A stretch of DNA of 64,000 nucleotides, from the NCBI GenBank assembly GCA_964019335.1, contig OZ025707.1:109501-173500 (forward strand), written 5' to 3'. The notes under the pieces are model-generated. The model searched no databases. It worked only from the letters and a program-made list of their open reading frames with translations, and had not been told where the DNA came from. The stretch is from Diplonema japonicum. Its lineage: Eukaryota > Euglenozoa > Diplonemea > Diplonemida > Diplonemidae. Positions 33,244-44,264 of the stretch are shown here, piece after piece (the stretch's first letter is position 1; each line of letters opens with the position of its first letter). The position numbers and the translations under genes are program-made.

Positions 33244-33527
33244 GAACTTGAAGACCAAACAAAAACGTCTCCGGTTTTGTTGAATCTTTGGACGCAACAA
33301 CAGAAGAGGGCATCCAAGTGTGTTTGTTCTTGTGTTTGTGTATTTGTCAGTACGAATTTAACCAGACTTCCCAATCCTTCGTTCGAACATCTCTTTCCTA
33401 TTCCTTCTTCTCTTTTCCCTCTTTCTTTCTCTGCAGTTTTACACGACTCGTATCTTATTTTTTCGAGTTCACATCCAATTAATCCCCAACACAGTCCCCT
33501 CTACCTGCACAACAACAACAACAAAGT

Positions 33528-35216
33528 ATGGATCCGTCAGCTGCTGCGAACAACACCACCCTCACAAAAGAGGAGGGGAGGGTTGCCTTGGTGAGAGCTG
33601 TTTCAAAAGGGGACCTTGAGGAGATGAGGGAACTTGTTCTGGAGCGGGGTGTTGACCCTGGTGCAACGGGCAGCGATGGTTTCACAGCCCTGCACTATGC
33701 AGCTCGCGAAAACAACTGTGTCGAGGCTGTGGCTGCTCTCGTCTCTTCTTACCACCAGGACCCTGGTGTGAAAAGCAACGATGGTTGGACACCGGTTCAT
33801 CTAGCAGCACAGGAAGGCCAGCTGGAAACAGTTAAATATCTTATTGAAACTTGCGGTAGCGATGCAGGTGTCAAAAACAACAACAGTAGGACACCGGTTC
33901 ACGAAGCAGCAGTTAACGGCCATCTTGAGACGGTTAAATATCTAGTTGAAACTCTTGGTCAAGACGCTGGTGTCAAATGCAACTTAGGTTTTACACCGCT
34001 TCATGATGCAGCATCAAACGGCCACCTGGAGACAGTTAAATATCTTGAAAAGTCTCGTTCCCGAAAAAAAAAGAGGAATGGAAAACTTGTTAAAACTCGC
34101 GGTGGCAACAAAGGTGTGAGAAGCAACGAAGGTTGGACACCGGTTCACGAAGCAGCAGAGTACGGCCACCTGGAGACTGTTAAATATCTTGTTGAAACTC
34201 TTGGTCAAGACGCTGGTGCGAAAAGCGAAGACGGTAGGACACCGATACATGAAGCAGCATTAGGAGGCCAGCTGGAGACTGTTAAATATCTTGTTGAAGC
34301 TTGCGGTCAAGACGCAGGTGTCAAAAGCAAAGACGGTAGGACACCGGTTCATCACGCTGCATTAAGTGGCCATGTGATGACGGTTAAATATCTTGTTAAA
34401 ACTCTCGGTCAAGACGCAGGTGTCAAAAACAAAGACGGTCTTACACCGCTTCATGAAGCAGCATCAAGGGGCCACCTGGAGACAGTAAAATATCTTGTTA
34501 AAACTCTCGGTCAAGACGCAGGTGTCAAAACCAACGAGGGTTGGGCACCGGTTCATCTAGCAGCATCAAAGGGCCAGCTGGAGACAGTAAAATATCTTGT
34601 TGAAACTCTCGGTCAAGACGCAGGTGTCAAAACCAACTCGAGTAAGACACTGCTTCATGAAGCAGCATCAAGGGGCCACCTGGAGACAGTTAAATATCTT
34701 GTTGAAACTCTCGGTCAAGACGCAGGTGTCAAAACCAACGAGGGTTGGGCACCGGTTCATCTAGCAGCATCAAGGGGCCAGCTGGAGACAGTAAAATATC
34801 TTGTTGAAACTCTCGGTCAAGACGCAGGTGTCAAAAGCAACTACGGTAGGACACCGCTTCATGATGCAGCATCAAGGGGCCAGCTGGAGACAGTTAAATA
34901 TCTTGTTGAAAGCAGGAGAGGTGCGGCATCACGCACTCTTTCCGTTTCATGCAAAAAAAGAAAACTTGTTGAAACTCGCGGTCAAGACGCAGGTGTCAAG
35001 TGCGACATAGGTAGGACACCGCTTCATTACGCAGCATTCAAGGGCCATCTTGAGACGGTTAAATATCTTGTTGAAACTTGCGGTCAAGACGCAGGTGTCA
35101 AAAACAACGACGGTAGCACACCGGTTCATCTAGCGGCACAGGAAAGCCATCTCGAAACAATAAAATATCTTGTTGAAGAAAGAATAAAAGAAAAAGACTG
35201 GCGACAAGAAGGATAG
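33528..35216 (+). CDS. ankyrin-repeat protein, array copy 1
   Basis: 562 aa. MDPSAAANNTTLTKEEG opens a short N-terminal segment. About 13-14 ankyrin repeats of 33-35 residues follow, of the type DGWTPVHLAAQEGQLETVKY. Two basic linker insertions interrupt them, one around KSRSRKKKRNGKLVKTRG and one around RRGAASRTLSVSCKKRKL. The repeats are also highly similar as DNA, so unequal exchange is easy. There is no signal peptide, so it should be cytosolic or nuclear; the function is not known. A strong splice-acceptor-like CTTTCTTTCTCTGCAG lies about 90 bp before the ATG. Confidence 0.9.
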   Translation: MDPSAAANNTTLTKEEGRVALVRAVSKGDLEEMRELVLERGVDPGATGSDGFTALHYAARENNCVEAVAALVSSYHQDPGVKSNDGWTPVHLAAQEGQLETVKYLIETCGSDAGVKNNNSRTPVHEAAVNGHLETVKYLVETLGQDAGVKCNLGFTPLHDAASNGHLETVKYLEKSRSRKKKRNGKLVKTRGGNKGVRSNEGWTPVHEAAEYGHLETVKYLVETLGQDAGAKSEDGRTPIHEAALGGQLETVKYLVEACGQDAGVKSKDGRTPVHHAALSGHVMTVKYLVKTLGQDAGVKNKDGLTPLHEAASRGHLETVKYLVKTLGQDAGVKTNEGWAPVHLAASKGQLETVKYLVETLGQDAGVKTNSSKTLLHEAASRGHLETVKYLVETLGQDAGVKTNEGWAPVHLAASRGQLETVKYLVETLGQDAGVKSNYGRTPLHDAASRGQLETVKYLVESRRGAASRTLSVSCKKRKLVETRGQDAGVKCDIGRTPLHYAAFKGHLETVKYLVETCGQDAGVKNNDGSTPVHLAAQESHLETIKYLVEERIKEKDWRQEG

Positions 35217-36657
35217 AAAATAAAGTGTTCACCAGTGTGATGTTCGAGAGGCACAATTTTCGTACTCTCCTATTTTTTTTTTTTTTAATTTTTTATTTAT
35301 TTATTTATTTATTATTTTTTTTTTTTTGCATGAAGAAAAACAATCTATTGATACTGAATTGTTATTGCTAAAAAGAGTAGTGGTGGCATTGTAGGGCTTA
35401 CCCTTCTACAGGTTAACCCCGGCTGTGCACAAACAGCAATCAACCGACTCTTTTTTTTTGGAAGAAGTAAAAGAGAAGAAAAAAAACTATAACTATCTTG
35501 TTTCAAATCGTACCTGTTTCTTTCTTGTAAATATGTCTCTCTCTTTTTTTTTTTTTTTTTTTTTTTTTTTCTTCTCTTCATTTATACTCGGTTGTTTTGT
35601 ACACCAGGTACCCTTAACGTCATGAAAGACCCGAAGAGGGCGGGGTTCCTCAAGGACAGTGAAGAGACCACCTTTTTATTAGCAAGCCATTCAAGGCAGC
35701 AGGAAGAAAACAAATGAAGTGTATCAAATAGAAGAACAGAAATTTTGATAAATTTCGGTGTGCGGGTGGGTGCTCACCGTTGTAGAAAAGAAAAAAAAAA
35801 TGAAAAAAGAAAGAAGTAGTAAACCCCCACAGGTGCATCTTGAAGAAGAGAAAAGAAAGGAAAAGAAAAAAAGAAGAAAAGAAAAGGGGGAAAAAAAAGA
35901 AGAGAAGTGATTTCCTTTTGATCTTTCTTTTGTTGTTGTGTTTGATGTTTTTTTTTTTTCTGATTAGAGTGGGTCTTTTTGTTTTTTCCCTCGCTCTCAT
36001 CTTCTCTTGGAAAGAGAAAAATAAATAGAAAAGAGAAGGCCTCCGATGTTCAAAACCTAAATAGATTTTTTTTTTTTTTTTTTTTTTTAACCAGGGGCAG
36101 AGGTTCGCCAAGAGTGTACAGTCCTGTTTCTCGCGGAAACAGAGAACCTACCCCCCACCCCCACAGCAGCCGACCAATCAGACACAGCAGTGTGAAAAAA
36201 AAAAAAAAAAGCCCTTATTGAGAACAAAAGGAGAAAGGGAAAAAAAAAAAAGCAATTGTTTATCTTTCTTCTACTGCCTCCTTCTTTTGGGTACCAAAAA
36301 AGCTTTTCAGAAGGTCCAATACCGGCCAGGGGTGAGAGTGAGAGGACAACATGGAAGTCCGGTTCCCCGTGGTTTCATCCCCCATCCTCATTCTCGCTTT
36401 CCTCCCACCTCTTCATAGTTTACTGTTTCACGAGCGCTCCTTTTGTTGTTGTTGGACTTTAGGGTGAGCTGCTTATATTCCTTTCCTCCCGAGTTTCAGC
36501 CTTGTGAGCTGACCATCAATATTCAATAGATTTTTTTTTTTTAAACCGGGGGCGGAGGCTCACATTCAGTTTACTTTTTTCATTTTTATTTTTATTAGGT
36601 TTGTCCTCCACTTTGAGTTTTTATTTTTTATTTTTTTTTTTTTTCTTATTTTATTTT

Positions 36658-37110
36658 TGGGGACCAATGTTTCCAACCTCCCTGCGGTGGTTCCTGGTAA
36701 TTGTGGTTTGGAGAAACACAAGCGAAAGGGAAACTCTCGTTCTAAAGCCGTACACGTGGGGAAACCTGGACGGGGGTGGAGAGCCCACCCTACGCGTGGC
36801 GCCAGTTAGCATCGCCCTCAACGGAGAGTCCCTTATCCCATTACATCGAACAAGGAGGTGGCTTCACCAGGTCAGGCAAGTAGCCTCCCCGCGGCATCGT
36901 GCCAGTGAAGCAAGCCTCCCACAACTCTCCAGTTGGTGTTTAATTGCTTCTGTGGCCCCTCTCCCTATTTCAATTTCCAAGCTTTCTTTACCTCTCCACT
37001 TTTACTTTCTACGGGACCACAGGGGACTTGGGAGGCTTCGGGGCGAAGTTTCACAAGGGTGGCCGCTGTGTCACATACTGCATGGCACCACTAAAATCGA
37101 GACAACTTTT
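36658..37110. mobile_element. dispersed element family 2, copy 2, with visible empty site
   Basis: Matches 3483-3934. The flanks CTTATTTTATTTTT and TTTTTTATTTCTATTC join directly in unit 2 near 42,695-42,720, where the element is absent. That is a filled/empty pair within one window. The apparent target duplication is a short T run. Confidence 0.8.
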
Positions 37111-37153
37111 TTATTTCTATTCTTACTTTCATTTTTCATTTAATTTTACGTTT

Positions 37154-37382
37154 CATCCCGCTACCAGTCGTGGTCGCCAACAGCTCGCTCACACCCTTCT
37201 CCAGGATCTCCCTCCAGCATCTTGTCCGCGCAGCTGTCCGCGGCGGCGTCGTAGTCAGTCTCGGGGTACTCAGGATAGAGGCCAGTCCCCACGTCTCACA
37301 CCCTTCTCCAGGGCGGTTGGCCCATCGACACACATCGCGGCCTTCTCGTAGAGCTGCAGTGGGCCACCCTCCCGCGCTCGGG
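37154..37382 (-). other. GC-rich block, possible gene remnant
   Basis: Repeated at about 42746-42974. On the minus strand it has two overlapping coding-like pieces, LYEKAAMCVDGPTALEKGV and, in another frame, YPETDYDAAADSCADKMLEG ending in a stop. It is absent from the 5' flank of unit 1. Likely a captured fragment of another gene; no family is recognised. Confidence 0.4.
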
Positions 37383-37407
37383 GAGGGGTCTTGCTTCCAA
37401 AAACACA

Positions 37408-37449
<42 letters not shown>

Positions 37450-37486
37450 ACAGTTTCCTTTCTCCTTACTTTACTTTTAACTTAAC

Positions 37487-38671
37487 ATGATGAGGTGTGG
37501 TCTCCTCCTGGCTGCGGCCTGTGCGGTGAGCGGTCTGTCCCTGTCGCCCGCGACGGACAAGGTTGTGAAGGATGAGTTCATCTTGTTGCTGCACTCGAAC
37601 ATCACGGTGGCGGACCACGATGCGCTGAACGAGAGGGTGAAGGGGAAGAAGTTCTCTATCGGGAAGGGGTTTCGGGCGGTCCATGCGACTTTGAACGAGG
37701 AGTCCCTTGAGTGGGTGCTTGCTCAGGAGCACCTTGTGAAGAAGGTGGAGCACAACCAGGTGGTGCGCCTCGTGCAGGAGACCTGCAACGCGCAGCAGAG
37801 GGACGCGTCGTGGGGTCAGGCGAGGACCACGAACGCTGGGCCGCAGAACGTTGTGAACACCTTCGCGCACAACCCTGACTGGGGCAAGGACATCGACATC
37901 TACATTGTTGACACCGGTATCAGGTGCACCCACGTTGACTTCAAGGACACCGAGGGGGAGAGCAGGTGCTTGTGGGGGGCGAACACCGCTGGCGGCAGCA
38001 ACACCGATGTGAACGGACACGGGACCCACTGCGCCTCGACATCGGGCGGGATCCGCTACGGTATCGCAAAGGCCTCGACGCTGATCGCCGTGAAGGTGCT
38101 CGGGGACAACGGTTCCGGGACAACGGCTGGTGTGATCGCCGGTGTGCAGTTCGTGGCGGACAACGCCGCCACAAGGAAGAAGAAGTCTGTTGCGAACATG
38201 TCGCTGGGAGGTGGCTTCAGCACGGCGTCGAACAACGCTGTCGACGCTGCTGTTGGCACCGGTGTTTCCTTCGCTGTGGCAGCCGGGAACGACAACGCTG
38301 ACGCGAGGAACTACAGCCCCGCCAGTGCCAAGGACTGCGTCACCGTCGGCTCCACCGAGCTCGCCAACTCGGGCGGCACCCAGGTGGACGCACGCTCCAG
38401 CTTCTCCAACTACGGCAGCACCCTCGACATCTTCGCACCCGGCTCCAACATTGTGGCCGCGTACTCCACCTCCGACACCGCCTACGCCACCCTCTCCGGT
38501 ACCTCCATGGCCTCCCCTCACGTTGCTGGTGCCATGGCTCTCTACGCCCAGACAAACAGCCCCGCTGAGGTCAAGAAGCTCCTCAACGACAACGCCGAGA
38601 CTGGTATCCTTCAGATCGGGACTGGGTCCCCGAACAAGATGCTTCACGTTCCTTGCATTAGCACCCGTTAA
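37487..38671 (+). CDS. secreted proteinase K-like subtilisin, copy 2
   Basis: Same 394-aa protein as copy 1, with the same catalytic Asp, His, Asn and Ser. The flanks differ. Upstream is a longer (CA)n run and the GC-rich block. Downstream (about 38774-38893) is a 120-bp insert with two near-copies of TTTGAGAAATGT that copy 1 lacks; the same insert follows the fragment at 54593-54798. Identity inside the CDS with divergence outside points to recent duplication or gene conversion. Confidence 0.95.
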   Translation: MMRCGLLLAAACAVSGLSLSPATDKVVKDEFILLLHSNITVADHDALNERVKGKKFSIGKGFRAVHATLNEESLEWVLAQEHLVKKVEHNQVVRLVQETCNAQQRDASWGQARTTNAGPQNVVNTFAHNPDWGKDIDIYIVDTGIRCTHVDFKDTEGESRCLWGANTAGGSNTDVNGHGTHCASTSGGIRYGIAKASTLIAVKVLGDNGSGTTAGVIAGVQFVADNAATRKKKSVANMSLGGGFSTASNNAVDAAVGTGVSFAVAAGNDNADARNYSPASAKDCVTVGSTELANSGGTQVDARSSFSNYGSTLDIFAPGSNIVAAYSTSDTAYATLSGTSMASPHVAGAMALYAQTNSPAEVKKLLNDNAETGILQIGTGSPNKMLHVPCISTR

Positions 38672-39387
38672 ACTCGGGATTCGCTGATCTTTGCATACTC
38701 TCTTCCCCTCCCCCTGAATGTGTAAACTAAAAAGAAAACGTGTGGCGTTCCCTTACTTGTGTTTATTTATTTATGAGAAAACTGCTAACTTGACCCCTAA
38801 GTTTGAGAAATGTCAAAAAGCCACCCCCTTAGTTTGAGAAATGTTCAAGGTCTATCTTTAAAGAGGAAAAAGTTTCTGATCCAGTCCCCAAGGTTTCCCT
38901 CTCCCCTCCCCTCCCCCTGAATGATTAAACCAAATTCGTTTTTGATCTTTTCAATCCCCCCCTCCCCTCCCCCTGAATGTGTAAACTAAAAAGAAAACGT
39001 GTGGCGTTACCTTACTTGTGTTTTTTTTTTAGACACCTTTTTTTATTGCTGAAGGAAAGAGAAATTTAAAAAAAAAAAAAAAAAAAACGAACTTGAAGAC
39101 CAAACAAAAACGTCTCCGGTTTTGTTGAATCTTTGGACGCAACAACAGAAGAGGGCATCCAAGTGTGTTTGTTCTTGTTGTGGATGTGTTTGTGTATTTG
39201 TCAGTACGAATTTAACCAGACTTCCCAATCCTTCGTTCGAACATCTCTTTCCTATTCCTTCTTCTCTTTTCCCTCTTTCTTTCTCTGCAGTTTTACACGT
39301 CTCGTATCTTATTTTTTCGAGTTCACATCCGATTAATCCCCAACACAGTCCCCTCTACCTGCACAACAACAACAACAACAACAAAGT

Positions 39388-41178
39388 ATGGATCCGTCAG
39401 CTGCTGCGAACAACACCACCCTCACAAAAGAGGAGGGGAGGGTTGCCTTGGTGAGAGCTGTTTCAAAAGGGGACCTTGAGGAGATGAGGGAACTTGTTCT
39501 GGAGCGGGGTGTTGACCCTGGTGCAACGGGCAGCGATGGTTTCACAGCCCTGCACTATGCAGCTCGCGAAAACAACTGTGTCGAGGCTGTGGCTGCTCTC
39601 GTCTCTTCTTACCACCAGGACCCTGGTGTGAAAAGCAACGATGGTTGGACACCGGTTCATCTAGCAGCACAGGAAGGCCAGCTGGAAACAGTTAAATATC
39701 TTATTGAAACTTGCGGTAGCGACGTAGGTGTCAAAAACAACGACAGTAGGACACCGGTTCACGAAGCAGCAGTTAACGGCCATCTTGAGACGGTTAAATA
39801 TCTTGTTGAAACTCTTGGTCAAGACGCTGGTGTCAAATGCAACTTAGGTTTTACACCGCTTCATGATGCAGCATCAAACGGCCACCTGGAGACAGTTAAA
39901 TATCTTGAAAAGTCTCGTTCCCGAAAAAAAAAGAGGAATGGAAAACTTGTTAAAACTCGCGGTGGCAACAAAGGTGTGAGCAGCAACGACGGTTGGACAC
40001 CGGTTCATCTAGCAGCAGAGTACGGCCACCTGGAGACTGTTAAATATCTTGTTGAAACTCTTGGTCAAGACGCTGGTGCGAAAAGCGAAGACGGTAGGAC
40101 ACCGATACATGAAGCAGCATTAGGAGGCCAGCTGGAGACTGTTAAATATCTTGTTGAAGCTTGCGGTCAAGACGCAGGTGTCAAAAGCAAAGACGGTAGG
40201 ACACCGGTTCATCACGCTGCATTAAGGGGCCATGTGATGACGGTTAAATATCTTGTTGAAACTCTCGGTCAAGACGCAGGTGTCAAAAGCAACTACGGTA
40301 GGACACCGCTTCATGAAGCAGCATTAAGGGGCCACCTGGAGACAGTTAAATATCTTGTTGAAACTCTCGGTCAAGACGCAGGTGTCAAAACCAACAATGG
40401 TTGGGCACCGGTTCATCTAGCAGCAGAGTACGGCCACCTGGAGACTGTTAAATATCTTGTTGAAACTCTCGGTCAAGATGCAGGTGTCAAAAACAAAGAC
40501 GGTTTTACACCGCTTCATGAAGCAGCATTAAAGGGCCATCTGGAGACAGTTAAATATCTTGTTGAAACTCTCGGTCAAGACGCAGGTGTCAAAACCAACG
40601 AGGGTTGGGCACCGTTTCAACTAGCAGCATCAAGTGGCCAGCTGGAGACAGTAAAATATTTTGTTGAAACTCTCGGTCAAGACGCAGGTGTCAAAAGCAA
40701 CTCCGGTAGGACACCGCTTCATGATGCAGCATCAAGGGGCCACCTGGAGACAGTAAAATATCTTGTTGAAACTCTCGGTCAAGACGCAGGTGTCAGAAGC
40801 AACTACGGTAGGACACCGCTTCATGATGCAGCATCAAGGGGCCAGCTGGAGACAGTTAAATATCTTGTTGAAAGCAGGAGAGGTGCGGCATCACGCACTC
40901 TTTCCGTTTCATGCAAAAAAAGAAAACTTGTTGAAACTCGCGGTCAAGACGCAGGTGTCAAGTGCGACATAGGTTGGACACCGCTTCATGAAGCAGCATT
41001 CAAGGGCCATCTTGAGACGGTTAAATATCTTGTTGAAACTTGCGGTCAAGACGCAGGTGTCAAAAACAACGACGGTAGCACACCGGTTCATCTAGCGGCA
41101 CAGGAAAGCCATCTCGAAACAATAAAATATCTTGTTGAAGAAAGAATAAAAGAAAAAGACTGGCGACAAGAAGGATAG
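39388..41178 (+). CDS. ankyrin-repeat protein, array copy 2
   Basis: 596 aa, one repeat longer than copy 1 (about 34 residues more). The first 130 residues and the last 120 are almost unchanged, including both basic linkers. Middle repeats differ by shuffled combinations of the same variable residues (for example SNYGRTPLHEAALRGHLETV). The 5' UTR has a longer CAA-triplet run before the ATG than copy 1. Confidence 0.9.
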   Translation: MDPSAAANNTTLTKEEGRVALVRAVSKGDLEEMRELVLERGVDPGATGSDGFTALHYAARENNCVEAVAALVSSYHQDPGVKSNDGWTPVHLAAQEGQLETVKYLIETCGSDVGVKNNDSRTPVHEAAVNGHLETVKYLVETLGQDAGVKCNLGFTPLHDAASNGHLETVKYLEKSRSRKKKRNGKLVKTRGGNKGVSSNDGWTPVHLAAEYGHLETVKYLVETLGQDAGAKSEDGRTPIHEAALGGQLETVKYLVEACGQDAGVKSKDGRTPVHHAALRGHVMTVKYLVETLGQDAGVKSNYGRTPLHEAALRGHLETVKYLVETLGQDAGVKTNNGWAPVHLAAEYGHLETVKYLVETLGQDAGVKNKDGFTPLHEAALKGHLETVKYLVETLGQDAGVKTNEGWAPFQLAASSGQLETVKYFVETLGQDAGVKSNSGRTPLHDAASRGHLETVKYLVETLGQDAGVRSNYGRTPLHDAASRGQLETVKYLVESRRGAASRTLSVSCKKRKLVETRGQDAGVKCDIGWTPLHEAAFKGHLETVKYLVETCGQDAGVKNNDGSTPVHLAAQESHLETIKYLVEERIKEKDWRQEG

Positions 41179-43002
41179 AAAATAAAGTGTTCACCAGTGT
41201 GATGTTCGAGAGGCACAATTTTCGTACTCTCCTATTTTTTTTTTTTTAATTTTTTATTTATTTATTTATTTATTATTTTTTTTTTTTTGCATGAAGAAAA
41301 ACAATCTATTGATACTGAATTGTTATTGCTAAAAAGAGTAGTGGTGGCATTGTAGGGCTTACCCTTCTACAGGTTAACCCCGGCTGTGCACAAACAGCAA
41401 TCAACCGACTCTTTTTTTTTTTGAAGAAGTAAAAGAGAAGAAAAAAAACTATAACTATCTTGTTTCAAATCGTACCTGTTTCTTTGTTGTAAATGTGTCT
41501 CTCTCTCTTTTTTTTTTCTTCTTCTTTTTTTTTTTTCTTCTTCTCTTTATTTATACTCGGTTGTTTTGTACACCAGGTACCCTTAACGTCATGAAAGACC
41601 CGAAGAGGGCGGGGTTCCTCAAGGACAGTGAAGAGACCACCTTTTTATTAGCAAGCCATTCAAGGCAGCAGGAAGAAAACAAATGAAGTGTATCAAATAG
41701 AAGAACAGAAATTTTGATAAATTTCGGTGTGCGGGTGGGTGCTCACCGTTGTAGAAAAGAAAAAAAAAATGAAAAAGAAAGAAGTAGTAAACCCCCACAG
41801 GTGCATCTTCAGGAGTTTCAGTCTTGAAGAAGAGAAAAGAAAAGAAAAAAAGAAGAAAAGAAAAGGGGAAAAAAAAAAAAGAAGAGAAGTGATTTCCTTT
41901 TGATCTTTCTTTTGTTGTTGTGTTTGATGTTTTTTTTTTTTTTCTGATTAGAGTGGGTCTTTTTGTTGTAGGTGCAGGTAGAAGATGAGAACAAGGGGGC
42001 GTCTCACAAAGACTTCCTTTAACTCATATATTTGTTTTTTCCCTCGCTCTCATCTTCTCTTGGAAAGAGAAAAATAAATAGAAAAGGGAGGGCCTCCGAT
42101 GTTCAAAACCTAAATAGATTTTTTTTTTTTTTTTAAACCAGGGGCGGAAGTTCGCCAAGAGTGTACAGTCCTGTTTCTCGCGGAAACAGAGAACCTACCC
42201 CCCACCCCCACAGCAGCCGACCAATCAGACACAGCAGTGTGAAAAAAAAAAAAAAAAAAAAATGCCCTTATTTAGAACAAAAGGAGAAAGGGAAAAAAAA
42301 AAAGCAATTGTTTATCTTTCTTCTACTGCCTCCTTCTTTTGGGTACCAAAAAAGCTTTTCAGAAGTCCAATACCGGCCAGGGGTGAGAGTGAGAGGACAA
42401 CATGGAAGTCCGGTTCCCCGTGGTTTCATCCCCCATCCTCATTCTCGCTTTCCTCCCACCTCTTCATAGTTTACTGTTTCACGAGCGCTCCTTTTGTCGT
42501 TGTTGGACTTCAGGGTGAGCTGCTTATATTCCTTTCCTCCCGAGTTTCAGCCTTGTGAGCTGACCATCAATATTCAATAGATTTTTTTTTTTTAAACCGG
42601 GGGCGGAGGCTCACATTTAGTTTACTTTTTTCATTTTTATTTTTATTAGGTTTGTCCTCCACTTTGAGTTTTTATTTTTTATTTTTTTTTTTCTTACTTT
42701 ATTTTTTATTTCTATTCTTACTTTCATTTTTCATTTAATTTTACGTTTCATCCCGCTACCAGTCGTGGTCGCCAACAGCTCGCTCACACCCTTCTCCAGG
42801 ATCTCCCTCCAGCATCTTGTCCGCGCAGCTGTCCGCGGCGGCGTCGTAGTCAGTCTCGGGGTACTCAGGATAGAGGCCAGTCCCCACGTCTCACACCCTT
42901 CTCCAGGGCGGTTGGCCCATCGACACACATCGCGGCCTTCTCGTAGAGCTGCAGTGGGCCACCCTCCCGCGCTCGGGGAGGGGTCTTGCTTCCAAAAACA
43001 CA

Positions 43003-43042
<40 letters not shown>

Positions 43043-43079
43043 ACAGTTTCCTTTCTCCTTACTTTACTTTTAACTTAAC
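41179..43079. other. spacer of array unit 2
   Basis: Same layout as 35217-37486 but without the family 2 element. It has an extra insert of about 70 bp near 41968-42035 that is absent from the other copies. The GC-rich block is present at 42746-42974, followed by a (CA)n run. No gene is supported. Confidence 0.7.
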
Positions 43080-44264
43080 ATGATGAGGTGTGGTCTCCTC
43101 CTGGCTGCGGCCTGTGCGGTGAGCGGTCTGTCCCTGTCGCCCGCGACGGACAAGGTTGTGAAGGATGAGTTCATCTTGTTGCTGCACTCGAACATCACGG
43201 TGGCGGACCACGATGCGCTGAACGAGAGGGTGAAGGGGAAGAAGTTCTCTATCGGGAAGGGGTTTCGGGCGGTCCATGCGACTTTGAACGAGGAGTCCCT
43301 TGAGTGGGTGCTTGCTCAGGAGCACCTTGTGAAGAAGGTGGAGCACAACCAGGTGGTGCGCCTCGTGCAGGAGACCTGCAACGCGCAGCAGAGGGACGCG
43401 TCGTGGGGTCAGGCGAGGACCACGAACGCTGGGCCGCAGAACGTTGTGAACACCTTCGCGCACAACCCTGACTGGGGCAAGGACATCGACATCTACATTG
43501 TTGACACCGGTATCAGGTGCACCCACGTTGACTTCAAGGACACCGAGGGGGAGAGCAGGTGCTTGTGGGGGGCGAACACCGCTGGCGGCAGCAACACCGA
43601 TGTGAACGGACACGGGACCCACTGCGCCTCGACATCGGGCGGGATCCGCTACGGTATCGCAAAGGCCTCGACGCTGATCGCCGTGAAGGTGCTCGGGGAC
43701 AACGGTTCCGGGACAACGGCTGGTGTGATCGCCGGTGTGCAGTTCGTGGCGGACAACGCCGCCACAAGGAAGAAGAAGTCTGTTGCGAACATGTCGCTGG
43801 GAGGTGGCTTCAGCACGGCGTCGAACAACGCTGTCGACGCTGCTGTTGGCACCGGTGTTTCCTTCGCTGTGGCAGCCGGGAACGACAACGCTGACGCGAG
43901 GAACTACAGCCCCGCCAGTGCCAAGGACTGCGTCACCGTCGGCTCCACCGAGCTCGCCAACTCGGGCGGCACCCAGGTGGACGCACGCTCCAGCTTCTCC
44001 AACTACGGCAGCACCCTCGACATCTTCGCACCCGGCTCCAACATTGTGGCCGCGTACTCCACCTCCGACACCGCCTACGCCACCCTCTCCGGTACCTCCA
44101 TGGCCTCCCCTCACGTTGCTGGTGCCATGGCTCTCTACGCCCAGACAAACAGCCCCGCTGAGGTCAAGAAGCTCCTCAACGACAACGCCGAGACTGGTAT
44201 CCTTCAGATCGGGACTGGGTCCCCGAACAAGATGCTTCACGTTCCTTGCATTAGCACCCGTTAA
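43080..44264 (+). CDS. secreted proteinase K-like subtilisin, copy 3
   Basis: Third identical 394-aa copy with intact signal peptide, propeptide and catalytic residues. Its 3' flank resembles that of copy 1 for about 30 bp (AAAAAACCTCGGGTTGGGG) and then diverges. The gene downstream here is the kinase-ankyrin gene rather than the plain ankyrin form. Confidence 0.95.
   Translation: MMRCGLLLAAACAVSGLSLSPATDKVVKDEFILLLHSNITVADHDALNERVKGKKFSIGKGFRAVHATLNEESLEWVLAQEHLVKKVEHNQVVRLVQETCNAQQRDASWGQARTTNAGPQNVVNTFAHNPDWGKDIDIYIVDTGIRCTHVDFKDTEGESRCLWGANTAGGSNTDVNGHGTHCASTSGGIRYGIAKASTLIAVKVLGDNGSGTTAGVIAGVQFVADNAATRKKKSVANMSLGGGFSTASNNAVDAAVGTGVSFAVAAGNDNADARNYSPASAKDCVTVGSTELANSGGTQVDARSSFSNYGSTLDIFAPGSNIVAAYSTSDTAYATLSGTSMASPHVAGAMALYAQTNSPAEVKKLLNDNAETGILQIGTGSPNKMLHVPCISTR

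Larger units (their letters stand above)
35217..37486. other. spacer of array unit 1
   Basis: About 2.3 kb of AT-rich, homopolymer-rich DNA shared with 41179-43079 and 59415-60780. A short stretch conserved in all three (about 35,620-35,717; from ATGAAAGACCCGAAGAGG) could encode 31 aa but has no recognised match. Family 2 element copy 2 and a GC-rich block (37154-37382) are included. Confidence 0.7.
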
